Assembly (NCBI GenBank): GCA_002869385.1
Contig: PKTB01000026.1
Coordinates: 1 to 64,000, forward strand
Source: Marinilabiliales bacterium
GTDB lineage: Bacteria > Bacteroidota > Bacteroidia > Bacteroidales > ML635J-15
Length of the DNA stretch: 64,000 nt
Direction: 5' to 3'
Of the stretch, positions 40,351 to 48,619 are shown piece after piece. A program made the translations under genes and the position numbers. Every line of letters starts with the position of its first letter. Position 1 is the first letter of the stretch. The notes below the pieces were generated by a model, which saw only the letters and a program-made list of their open reading frames with translations, had not been told where the DNA came from and made no database searches.

Positions 40351-41970
40351 TTAGTTTTTCAATATTTTCTGATAACTTGATTTTTCTCCATCAGATATTT
40401 TAATAAAATATGTTCCTTTTTTCAATGTCTCTAAATTTATTTTAGTTTCATTTTCAAAATCACCGGAAAGTATGGTTTGTCCTAGAGGGTTTAATATTTC
40501 ATATGAGTAAATTACATTTTGTGAGTTCTCAATATTTATATTGATATAGTCACTTGTTGGGTTGGGAAATAATTTAATATCAGACGAAAAGCTAATGTCA
40601 TTAACTGAGTTTACATCATTAATAGAGAGTTCAAATTCTTTGTCAGAGCTTCCAATAGTTGAGTTTGTTAAAACCATAACCAGTTTAGAAAGTACGTAAG
40701 AATCCGGTTGGTCAAAACTTAAAGAATTTCCGTCAAATGGAATTACATCTTTAATATTATCATCTTCATAAGCTAATAAATGCATTTGCCAATCGCCACC
40801 TTCAGGAAAGTTAAGATTAAGTTCCAGAGTAGTGAAATAAGTATTGAATTTATAGTAATGAGCAGCACAATCACTTACGCTACCTGATTTGCTTGCAGGG
40901 TATGACGTAAAGTATTGCTTTACTGTAAATGCAGGAAGACTTAATAATTCATAAGCGTATATGCCTTCATCATACGAAAGGTCGTCTACGTAATTTGCAA
41001 TTGTCCAGTTTGTAAATATCTCCTGAAAACTTAAAGGGAAGCTAATGGATTCTAAAGTGCTCTCTATGCCATTAATCCCATTTTCTGTATTTGCGACTAA
41101 GGCAGTAATAAAATCAGGCCCTATTGTATGTTCTGCAAGGTATGTTACAAAAAGCATTGTTTTTACATAATAAGAAAAATTCTGATCCCAAGCTGTCAGG
41201 TTATTATCAGAGTTGGATGTGAAACTTGTTATTGGATCCGGCTCACCGAATAATACCATTGCAAACTCAGCACAACCTTCATCTATCCAGGTTTCTTCGT
41301 TAGGGTCATATCCAAAATGTATCAAGTGTTGTAATTCATGAGACAAAACAGAAAGTGTTACCATATCAGTTGGGTCAACAGGGTTGCAGCTCATATATAG
41401 CATTTCGCACTCATTGCTATGAGATCCGGCATCTTGGGCTTCAGCTTCAGTCATCTGGTTATAAGCTGAGAAATAGCCATCAAAAACAGATCCGTTATAA
41501 GAGCCTAATGACGAAAAATAGAAAATAACTTTTGGGTCACTGTCAAGTTCATCGGGGATGGTGCCAAAATATAATTCACTCATTTCCATAATTCCCATTT
41601 CTTCAGATGTGGCAGTAGCATTTTCAAGGTATTTAAATACAGAGTCAACATCTTGCTGAGTCATATTTGTACCCCAGTCGTCATCAGCAACGAAAATGTA
41701 TGACTTTTCTCCAACTGCCCTGCATGTAGCAGATTGATTTATCCAACCGGGAGGCATAACACTTAAATTATATCTCCAAAAGTTTCTGGAATCACCAACA
41801 TTATAAGAGGTAACTTCTTTATATGCTTTGATTTGTGCATTGTGTTCAGTATCTGCATACTTTAGATAATCTTTCTTAGCCTGATCTATGTGCTCCTGAA
41901 GTTGTCCAAATGCTGTCGCAGATAATAATGTAAGTAAAATAAGAGTAAAAATTGTAAATGTCTTTTTCAT
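40351..41970 (-). CDS. T9SS-secreted M30-like zinc metallopeptidase
   Basis: From ATG 41970 the protein has 539 residues with the signal peptide MKKTFTIFTLILLTLLSATAFG. The zinc motif HELQH (His211, Glu212, His215) is followed by 'TWIDEGCAEFAM', where Glu231 is the third ligand; this pattern fits hyicolysin-like M30 gluzincins. A beta domain and a type A sorting domain follow ('KLFPNPTSDYININI' to 'SSYQKILKN'). It should be an extracellular protease. It is the third protease class within the island bounded by tRNA-Pro repeats. Confidence 0.85.
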   Translation of the reverse strand: MKKTFTIFTLILLTLLSATAFGQLQEHIDQAKKDYLKYADTEHNAQIKAYKEVTSYNVGDSRNFWRYNLSVMPPGWINQSATCRAVGEKSYIFVADDDWGTNMTQQDVDSVFKYLENATATSEEMGIMEMSELYFGTIPDELDSDPKVIFYFSSLGSYNGSVFDGYFSAYNQMTEAEAQDAGSHSNECEMLYMSCNPVDPTDMVTLSVLSHELQHLIHFGYDPNEETWIDEGCAEFAMVLFGEPDPITSFTSNSDNNLTAWDQNFSYYVKTMLFVTYLAEHTIGPDFITALVANTENGINGIESTLESISFPLSFQEIFTNWTIANYVDDLSYDEGIYAYELLSLPAFTVKQYFTSYPASKSGSVSDCAAHYYKFNTYFTTLELNLNFPEGGDWQMHLLAYEDDNIKDVIPFDGNSLSFDQPDSYVLSKLVMVLTNSTIGSSDKEFELSINDVNSVNDISFSSDIKLFPNPTSDYININIENSQNVIYSYEILNPLGQTILSGDFENETKINLETLKKGTYFIKISDGEKSSYQKILKN

Positions 41971-42347
41971 AATGTGTGTTTTGGTAAATATCAAATATAG
42001 CAACAATTTTGATATCAGAATGTTCGGAGTTTCTTAAAAATGTTGAGATTTAGAGAATTTAATTGATTTTATGCAAACTCAATAGATGATTAAACTTTTC
42101 AAACTTTAATATTTGCATTAAGGTAGTTGGATAAGAAACTTTCTGAAACATTGAAAAGAATATGCGTCTAATAAAGAGTGTAAATTATTGAGTGGAAAGA
42201 ACTTATCTCAAAGTTGTGATAGTTTTGCACTCCGAAATGAAAAGTATCATATATGTAATCATTAAGCTATTTTAACAATTAATCTTACATTTGCGGAGTA
42301 ATAATGTAAAGTAATCTTGGTAGATTGTGAATTTAAATAGAACCATT
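41971..42347. other. Divergent intergenic region
   Basis: About 377 AT-rich bases lie between the metallopeptidase gene and the T9SS protein gene. A TACATTTG box (42287-42294, TAnnTTTG) lies 54 bases before the plus-strand start at 42348. Nothing else was recognised. Confidence 0.45.
42287..42294 (+). promoter_or_regulatory. TACATTTG -7 box
   Basis: An exact TAnnTTTG match lies upstream of the T9SS protein at 42348. No clear -33 element was found. Confidence 0.4.
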
Positions 42348-43136
42348 ATGAAAAGAATTATGCTAATGCTATGTGTGTTATTTATTATTCTTGGTAATAC
42401 AGTAATTGCGCAGACAGTAATTTGGAGTGAAGATTTTGAGAGCTATACAGACGGCGATACAGAGGCTGTAGATAATAATACTGCAAACCCATCCATAGAT
42501 TGGAGTTTTGGTCCGGGGTCTGCTGTAAATAAAGTATTCGCTAACAATCCTATTACCGGAAGTCTTTCTTTTTATCACAGACAAGGAACTTCAACATGGA
42601 CTACAGAAACTATTGATATATCAATGTATTCGAATGTCTCAATTTCTATAAATTTAAAGGAGACAACTTGTGAAGATGGCGATATGATTGGAACTTTTTA
42701 TAATATTGATTAAAGTGGTCCAATAGAATTTGGTGATGGAAATGGCGATGGTACATTTGGCACTGTTGCAAATTCTGTTGAAGGTCTGAATGGTAACACT
42801 TTGGTGCTATCAGTAACAACTACAAGTGCTGATATTGATGATAAACATAAATTTGATGATATCCTTATTCAGGGCGAATTAGATGTTTCAATTGAAGATT
42901 TGAACTTAACAGGTAATGAAAATAATGATATTTCAATTTTTCCAAACCCAACATCCGGTATAATTTGTATTGATACAGAAGAAACACAAACTGTAAGAAT
43001 TTATAATGCAGAAGGAAAACAAGTCTATTACGGCAAGGATTGTGAGATTGATTTAAGCAAGTTTCCAAATGGTGTTTATATTATTAAAGTAATTACTGAA
43101 GGAGAAGTGATAACAAAGAAGATATCTAAGCAATAA
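42348..43136 (+). CDS. Short T9SS type A cargo, in-frame TAA at 42711-42713
   Basis: The full frame encodes 262 codons: signal peptide (MKRIMLMLCVLFIILGNTVIAQ), a jelly-roll-like carbohydrate-binding-type domain ('IWSEDFESYTDGD ... TSTWTTETIDISMYSNVSI') and a T9SS sorting domain ('SIFPNPTSGIICIDTEE'). Codon 122 is TAA within 'GTFYNID*SGPIEFGDGNG', and the frame continues unchanged. The substituted residue cannot be inferred. The protein lies between the metallopeptidase and the intact tRNA-Pro. Confidence 0.8.
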
Positions 43137-43166
43137 TATAACAAAAACATAAAGTAGATTGCAAAA

Positions 43167-43196
43167 AAAACGGAGCATAAATGAGCTCCGTTTTTT
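43167..43196 (+). terminator. Rho-independent terminator
   Basis: AAAACGGAGC (43167-43176) pairs with GCTCCGTTTT (43184-43193), followed by more T. It ends the T9SS gene at 43136. Confidence 0.85.
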
Positions 43197-43284
43197 TTAT
43201 AAATGTTTTATCTACAATACTCTTCCGGGATATTCTTCAAGAGCATGTTTTAATGTTTTGATTGCATTTTTTTAAATTTTATTG

Positions 43285-43359
43285 TTCAATATTCTAATGA
43301 CATACACTACTTTAAGTTAGTTTAATTTTTGGAGAGGATATGAAGGTGTGAAAAAATAA
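43285..43359 (+). repeat. Degenerate copy C of the EFR1 gene 3' end
   Basis: This copy aligns with copy B (40113-40199) and with 36600-36678, sharing TTCTAATGACATACAC and the terminal TAA, at roughly 75 percent by eye. It lies 44 bases before the intact tRNA-Pro. It is not coding. Confidence 0.72.
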
Positions 43360-43403
43360 TTTGTCTAAAGTATCAAAAATTGTAATTTTGTATTTCAATT
43401 ATT

Positions 43404-43476
43404 CGGGGTGTGGCGCAGGTGGTAGCGCGCTACGTTCGGGACGTAGAGACCGGAAGTTCGAGTCTTCTCACCCCGA
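43404..43476 (+). tRNA. tRNA-Pro (anticodon CGG)
   Basis: Acceptor CGGGGTG (43404-43410) pairs fully with CACCCCG (43469-43475). The D stem is GCGC/GCGC. The anticodon stem CTACG/CGTAG encloses the loop TTCGGGA with anticodon CGG. The T stem is GGAAG/CTTCT with loop TTCGAGT, and the discriminator is A (43476). Length is 73 with no encoded full CCA. Confidence 0.93.
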
Positions 43477-43484
43477 CAAAAAAG

Positions 43485-43513
43485 AGGCTGTAACTGATTT
43501 AACAGAACAGCCT
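43485..43513. terminator. Hairpin between tRNA-Pro and trxB
   Basis: AGGCTGT (43485-43491) pairs with ACAGCCT (43507-43513). It lies between the tRNA gene and the end of trxB. Confidence 0.6.
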
Positions 43514-43537
43514 TTATCGTTTCTTTAGTTTTTAATA

Positions 43538-44458
43538 TTAGTTTCTAAGATATTCAGCTGCACTTAAAGCAGCAATAGTTCCGTCTGCTACTGCAGTAGT
43601 TATTTGTCTGTATTTTTTTGCAATACTATCACCGGCAGCAAAAACACCCGGGATTTCTGTTTTCATTTCTGAATCAACTATAATTTCTTTATTATCATTA
43701 AGTTTGAGAATATTTTCAAGTCCGTCTGAATTTGGAACATATCCGATAAACACAAAAACACCATCAATTTGCATCTCAGTTTTTTAGCCTGTTCTAAGAT
43801 TTTCAATAATAGCTTTACGTAAAGACTCGTCACCTGAGAGCTCAGAAATCTTTGACTCCATTATAAAGTTAATTTTAGGATTTGCCTTTGTTTCTTCAAC
43901 CACTGTAGGGAAAGCCTGAAAATGATCAAACTGGTGAACTATTGTAACTTTTGATGCAAAATTTGTTAATGTTACGGCTTCTTCAAGTGCTGAATTTCCA
44001 CCACCAACTACTATAATTTCTTTATCTGTAAAAAAGTCTCCATCACACGTAGCGCAATATGATACCCCACTGCCTTTAAACTCTTCCTCACCTGTAACAT
44101 TTAAGTATCTTGGGCGTCCACCTGTTGCAAAGATTATTGTTTTACCTTGGAATGTTCTACCATCGTCAAGTTCTACCGATTTAACATTGCCTTCAAGATT
44201 GTATTTAACAATTTTCACATTGCTCTTAAGCTTACAACCAAAATCTTTGGCTTGTTTTTTCATGGTGTTAGCAAGAATATAACCATTGGTTTGTTCTACA
44301 CCCGGGTAATTCGCAACTTCATTAGTCATTACAACCTGACAACCATAAGTCCCTTCGTTAAGAATTACAGTTGAAAGTTTTGCTCTTGAGCTATAAATTC
44401 CTGCTGTAAGTCCTGCCGGACCTCCACCAATTATTATTACATCGAAAATGTTTTCCAT
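43538..44458 (-). CDS. trxB: Thioredoxin-disulfide reductase, in-frame TAA at 43784-43786
   Basis: This NADPH-dependent FAD flavoprotein reduces thioredoxin. The full frame has 306 codons. FAD site: 'DVIIIGGGPAGLTAGIYSSR'. Redox Cys pair: CATCDG (Cys135, Cys138). NADPH site: 'IIVVGGGNSALEEAV'. Late FAD site: 'IPGVFAAGDS'. Codon 225 is TAA in 'NLRTG*KTEMQIDGVFVFIG'; relatives have Glu at this position ('TGE'), so GAA to TAA is the simplest origin. The frame continues through 'YRQITTAVADGTIAALSA'. It is probably co-transcribed with the thioredoxin-like gene upstream (44525-44869). Confidence 0.93.
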
Positions 44459-44524
44459 ATTATAAATACGTTATCGACAATCCCGGAGCAAATAGCAAAC
44501 CGGGACTGTCAATAAAACCTGGCT

Positions 44525-44869
44525 TTAAAATTTTGAATCTAAAATAGATGTTATTTGTTGTCTGTTTTGGATGCTTGTAGTAGCAGCTACAACCTCACCG
44601 TTTTTGTAATACATAGTAAAAGGTAAGCCCATAAATACTCTGCAATTAGGATCATTTCTGATGATACCTGCTTCAGGATTGTCAAATGCCATAACAGCAA
44701 ATTTCACATCATCTCTTTCTTCTTCAAGTTCTTCCATAATGTCATATACCGGGATGCACATTGGCCCCATACGTCCGGCACAAACCATTAGATTTGGGTT
44801 TTCTTCCTGTAATTTTTTTAATTCTTCTGCTGATTCAATCTCGTGTAAATTTGTTTGTAGCATTTTCAT
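44525..44869 (-). CDS. Thioredoxin-like protein with atypical CX7C site
   Basis: The 114-residue cytoplasmic protein has a thioredoxin fold. Helix and strand elements follow the canonical order: 'PNLMVCAG', 'CIPVYDIMEELEEE', 'VKFAVMAFDNP', 'GLPFTMYYKNGEVV' (cis-Pro in LPFT). The usual WCGPC is replaced by 'CAGRMGPMC', with Cys30 and Cys38 eight positions apart. Because the gene lies 66 bases upstream of trxB on the same strand, it is probably that enzyme's dedicated partner. The CRP/FNR gene is divergent. Confidence 0.8.
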   Translation of the reverse strand: MKMLQTNLHEIESAEELKKLQEENPNLMVCAGRMGPMCIPVYDIMEELEEERDDVKFAVMAFDNPEAGIIRNDPNCRVFMGLPFTMYYKNGEVVAATTSIQNRQQITSILDSKF

Positions 44870-45040
44870 AATTTATTCTATTTAGTTTTAAATAATTTAC
44901 TTTTGCAAATAAACAGACAATTTTCCGAAAAGATTTTAATATTTCAGTGAGAGAGTACAAAGAAAAACATGAATGGAGACAGTTTTTTTTATGTCAAATG
45001 CCAGTGTGTAGTTTTTTTAACATTAACTAATATAATTTTA

Positions 45041-45048
45041 TAATTTTG
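45041..45048 (+). promoter_or_regulatory. TAATTTTG -7 box upstream of the CRP/FNR gene
   Basis: An exact TAnnTTTG match lies 23 bases upstream of the ATG at 45072. The -33 element is not obvious. Confidence 0.4.
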
Positions 45049-45071
45049 TAATGGTCTTAAAATGAATAGAG

Positions 45072-45749
45072 ATGGATAAATCAAAGAATATTTAAAATAC
45101 CTCAAATTGTTTTCAAACTCTATATCCGGAGGAGTTAGAATTCATAAGTGACAAGAAGAAACAGTTAGCATATTCCAAGGGTGAACAAATATTTAAACAA
45201 GGAGCATTTTCTCCATATGTAATGTTTATTATTGATGGTCTTGTAAAAATATCTTTGCAAACCTGATTTGAAAAACAAATAAATATCAGACTAGCTCATT
45301 CCGGAGAATTTTTAGAATTTTCCTCAATATTCGGAGAAGATACTTATAATTATACAGCCACTGCTTTGCGTAATTCAAGAGTTTGTATGATTGATAAGGA
45401 GGCATTAAAAAATCTCCTTTATGATAATGCAGAATTTGCTATGAGAATAACCTCCAAGAATTGCAGAAATGAGTCCAGACTTTTTGAGGTTATTAAAAAT
45501 ATTTCTTATAAACAAATGAGAGGTAAGCTTGCATCAGCAATAATTTATATTTCATCTCCTGAATTTGCCGGGGAAAGTGTTTTCAACTTGTTAACACGTC
45601 AGGATTTGGGTGAATTTGCATCAGTGTCAACAGAAAGTACTATTAAGATTCTAAAGGAATTTGAGAGTGAAGGAATTATTGAGTTAAAAGCAAAGAATAT
45701 CATAATTATGAATTATGAAAAACTTTTTGAAATTAGTCAAAAAGCTTAG
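45072..45749 (+). CDS. CRP/FNR family transcriptional regulator; in-frame TAA (45093) and TGA (45264)
   Basis: The full frame has 225 codons: a cyclic-nucleotide-binding-like beta barrel (about 20-125, 'LAYSKGEQIFKQGAFSPYVMFI') and a C-terminal winged helix ('LLTRQDLGEFASVSTESTIKIL' as the recognition helix-turn-helix). TAA is codon 8 ('SKNI*NTSN'). TGA is codon 65 in 'KISLQT*FEKQINIRLA', where relatives have Gly (GGA to TGA). Conserved effector-binding residues of true CRP are not seen, and no cluster-binding cysteines are visible. It is divergent from the thioredoxin system, so redox-linked regulation of that pair is plausible but inferred. Confidence 0.85.
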
Positions 45750-45835
45750 TTAGAATCTTTGGTTTGATATTTGCCCTAAAATCATGACTTAGTTTGTAAT
45801 AAAAAAATTAAGGTCAGGAATATTATATATTTTTT

Positions 45836-45843
45836 TATTTTTG
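45836..45843 (+). promoter_or_regulatory. TATTTTTG -7 box upstream of the LysM gene
   Basis: An exact TAnnTTTG match lies 21 bases before the ATG at 45865. No clear -33 box was found. Confidence 0.4.
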
Positions 45844-45864
45844 TGATTCATAACGCAATTAACG

Positions 45865-47736
45865 ATGATGAAGAGAGTTTTAAATTTAATTATTATTTTA
45901 TTTTTTGTTATTAGTGCATGCGCACAAAATACAATAACAAAATCTACAGAGAAGGTAGTAATCGACGGAGAGAAGTATTACTTACATACTGTTGAATCGG
46001 GTCAGACTTTATATTCTATATGTAAGGCATATGGTGTTACTGAGGAAACCGTTATGGAGGCTAATCCTGAATTAACATCAAATTTAAAACTTGATCAGGT
46101 AATTAATATACCTGTTGAACGTGATATTTCTGAAGATGGCTCCAAAATCATTTATGTTATAAAAAAAGGAGACACCCTATATTCTCTCTGTAAAAAGTAT
46201 GGACTTACTGAAGAAGAGTTTTATGAGATGAACCCTCAAGTTAATCCAAGAAAAGGATTAAAAACCGGTAAGGAGATATATTTTCCTAATAATACAGAAG
46301 AACCTGATGTCCTTGACACAGCTGATAAAGACACAATAAATTACTATTACCATGAGGTTGCCCAAGGAGAAACATTCTATGCTTTAATGAGAAAATATAG
46401 TATCTCAAAAGAAGAGCTATTGGCAGCTAATCCCGGTCTTGATGAAAATGCTCTTAAGATAGGACAGGAGATCAGAATTCCTAAAGATGGGAGTGCAATT
46501 TTGTCTGATGAAAATTTATTAATTGATAGTCTTGCAGCACTAAATTTCAACAATGATTCGATTCTTGTTGACAGTATGAATATTTGCGATACTGCTAATT
46601 GGTATTCATATGGAAATGAGTTTAAAGTATGTCTTTTATTACCATTCGAGGTAGGACCAAATCTACGTAATCTGTATAATCAGGAAGTAGGAAATAGGGA
46701 GCAAAGACTTTATTTGCTAACAGAAAAGATAGTATCTTTCTATTCCGGTATTTTGGTTGCTTTGGAGGAATTAAAAGAAGAGGATGTTAAAATTGATTTA
46801 GCAGTTTACGACATTGGGAAAGATTTTGCAAAGTTATCTGAGCTAATTGATGACCATAAGCTAGATAGTGTAGATCTTATTGTAGGGCCTGCATTTAAAA
46901 GTCAGGTTGTGTATTTAAATGATAATCTCAAAGATACATGTGTAACTATAGTTTTACCTTTCGTTAACGATGTGGAAATTCTTGAGAAATATCCTAATAA
47001 TATTGCATTAAAAACTACAAATGATAAAATCTATGAACATATTGGCAAATATGCTGCCCAACATCCCCAAAATAAGTATTTTGTTATTCAAGGTACAAAT
47101 GATGTGCAACAGCAAGCAGCTAATGAAATTTATAATATAATTAAATATGGTTCTGATAGTAGTTTAAATGTTACTACAATTAAATTTAATGGGACTTCTC
47201 TTGTGGGTTTGAAGAGTGTAGTTAGTAAGGAAACAGAAAATGTATTCATTCTACCATTCTCAAACGAGTCATCAACAATGAAAATATTTACTGATTTGTT
47301 TCCACTTAAAGATATTGAAGTAACTTTAATTGGAAGTAATTCTTTGATGGAGTTTGAAAGTATTGATCCTAATTATTATCGAAAAATAAAATTCACATAT
47401 TATACATGTCAAGATATTCATTATTCAGATACCCTAACAGAGATTTTTATTTCTAAGTATCATGACATCTTCTTATGTGAACCGGATGAATACTCATATA
47501 GTGCTTATGATGCAGTCAAATATTTAATACCTAAATTAATGCGCCATGGAAAAGGCTTCGCTGAATGCATACTGTGTGATGATAAGATTACTGGTATTAC
47601 TGGCGATATAGACTTTTCGCATAAATCAGATTATGCTAAAAAATCATATTCTAGATCTTCATTGTATATGTTTAGTTTACAAGAAGATTTTGAGTTTGTA
47701 AAAGTATATCCCGAATCGGAAATTATTGACGACTAA
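45865..47736 (+). CDS. LysM peptidoglycan-binding protein with periplasmic-binding-type I fold
   Basis: The 623-residue protein has a signal peptide ending near VISACA; the Cys may make it a lipoprotein. Three LysM modules follow (about 35-90, 'YYLHTVESGQTLYSICKAYG'; 92-145, 'IKKGDTLYSLCKKYG'; 155-205, 'VAQGETFYALMRKYS'). The remaining 400 residues resemble a type I periplasmic binding/LpoA-like fold ('FKVCLLLPFEVG ... DLIVGPAFKSQVVYL'). A peptidoglycan-anchored regulator of cell-wall synthesis or a sensor is likely. No transporter genes are nearby, so a role in ABC import is less likely. Confidence 0.82.
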   Translation: MMKRVLNLIIILFFVISACAQNTITKSTEKVVIDGEKYYLHTVESGQTLYSICKAYGVTEETVMEANPELTSNLKLDQVINIPVERDISEDGSKIIYVIKKGDTLYSLCKKYGLTEEEFYEMNPQVNPRKGLKTGKEIYFPNNTEEPDVLDTADKDTINYYYHEVAQGETFYALMRKYSISKEELLAANPGLDENALKIGQEIRIPKDGSAILSDENLLIDSLAALNFNNDSILVDSMNICDTANWYSYGNEFKVCLLLPFEVGPNLRNLYNQEVGNREQRLYLLTEKIVSFYSGILVALEELKEEDVKIDLAVYDIGKDFAKLSELIDDHKLDSVDLIVGPAFKSQVVYLNDNLKDTCVTIVLPFVNDVEILEKYPNNIALKTTNDKIYEHIGKYAAQHPQNKYFVIQGTNDVQQQAANEIYNIIKYGSDSSLNVTTIKFNGTSLVGLKSVVSKETENVFILPFSNESSTMKIFTDLFPLKDIEVTLIGSNSLMEFESIDPNYYRKIKFTYYTCQDIHYSDTLTEIFISKYHDIFLCEPDEYSYSAYDAVKYLIPKLMRHGKGFAECILCDDKITGITGDIDFSHKSDYAKKSYSRSSLYMFSLQEDFEFVKVYPESEIIDD

Positions 47737-47968
47737 CAAGAATAAAACAATAAATTTATTTTAGGCATTTGAAGTCTTTTATTTTTTAAAATCTTCTCTT
47801 TAATATTAGATGTAAGCAACCTTTTTGCTTTTTATCGTCTTAATTTGTATAGAATATATAATTCTATTAAAAAAATTATTATATTCGCAAGTAAGGAATT
47901 ATTGATTATCAGAAGATTTATCTTCGTTAAGCAAATTTGTTAAAAGGAAATATAAAACTTATATAACT

Positions 47969-48595
47969 ATGAGAGTAAAAAGCGTATTTCTCATCATTGC
48001 ATTTATTGTATTTGCAATGTTTTTACGTGCACAAACTTATATGGAGTTTGTAGACGTTAAGGATATGGGTGAATCTAAAACTGTTTATTTTCAGATTCAG
48101 GGACTTGATGAAGATGAGAGTGCAAGAAATGAGTTGTTAAATGATTTACTTGCTGATCCTGACGTTTACAGAGGAAGAATCTTTACTAGTTCCTCATATA
48201 AGACAAGATGTCAATTGTATCTTCCTCATAATATCGGACCTGAACATATTCGTCCAATTTTACAATCTCATGGTTATGATTTTGAGTTTAGTTCAGTAAC
48301 ATTTGACGGTAAGTTGCTAGTGCAAAAATCCGAAAAAACATTTGTTTCTATGTTTTATCCTCCTGTTGAGGATTTTCCTGCATACAAAAATACAGGAGAC
48401 AAGGATAAAGATGATGCAGAATATCGTGAATCCAAAGAAGCATGGATTAATGCAAATCCAAAGAAATATACTAAATCAAAGTCGCAAGGTACGGCTGAAT
48501 TACCAATAATTATAACTCAGGAACAGTTTTATAGCTTTACTGAAGAGAAAAAGCAAAAGATATTAGAACAACCTGAAGTTTTTGAAATTAGGTAG
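47969..48595 (+). CDS. Secreted protein of unknown function
   Basis: The protein has 208 residues with a signal peptide ending near FLRAQ (residue 22). The first half ('KTVYFQIQGLDEDESARNELL ... CQLYLPHNIGPEHIRPILQSHGYDF') looks like a ferredoxin-like or HMA-type beta-alpha domain without the metal-binding CxxC. The second half is charged ('NTGDKDKDDAEYRESKEAW'). No family is recognised. It lies 24 bases before the SprB-like adhesin gene and probably belongs to the same transcript. Confidence 0.7.
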   Translation: MRVKSVFLIIAFIVFAMFLRAQTYMEFVDVKDMGESKTVYFQIQGLDEDESARNELLNDLLADPDVYRGRIFTSSSYKTRCQLYLPHNIGPEHIRPILQSHGYDFEFSSVTFDGKLLVQKSEKTFVSMFYPPVEDFPAYKNTGDKDKDDAEYRESKEAWINANPKKYTKSKSQGTAELPIIITQEQFYSFTEEKKQKILEQPEVFEIR

Positions 48596-48619
48596 TATAA
48601 ACTTAACAAGTTAACAACT

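Larger units (their letters stand above)
43137..43537. other. Intergenic region with terminator, EFR1-tail copy C, tRNA-Pro
   Basis: About 400 bases. From left to right they contain a strong terminator (43167-43196), a stretch (43205-43260) whose minus strand reads as a short orphan peptide end ('IKTLKHALEEYPGRVL' then stop), the EFR1-tail copy C, tRNA-Pro and a second hairpin. Confidence 0.55.

Noticed and set aside
36679..43500. Insertion sequence or transposase in the island
   Set aside because: No transposase or integrase frame was seen between 36679 and 43500; only gene fragments and repeats.
3649..45266. TGA used as glycine (as in the Gracilibacteria/SR1 code)
   Set aside because: TGA seems to replace Gly at four or five places, but TAA and TAG also interrupt genes, and several intact genes end normally in TGA with overlapping next starts (for example at 1930, 14683 and 35629).
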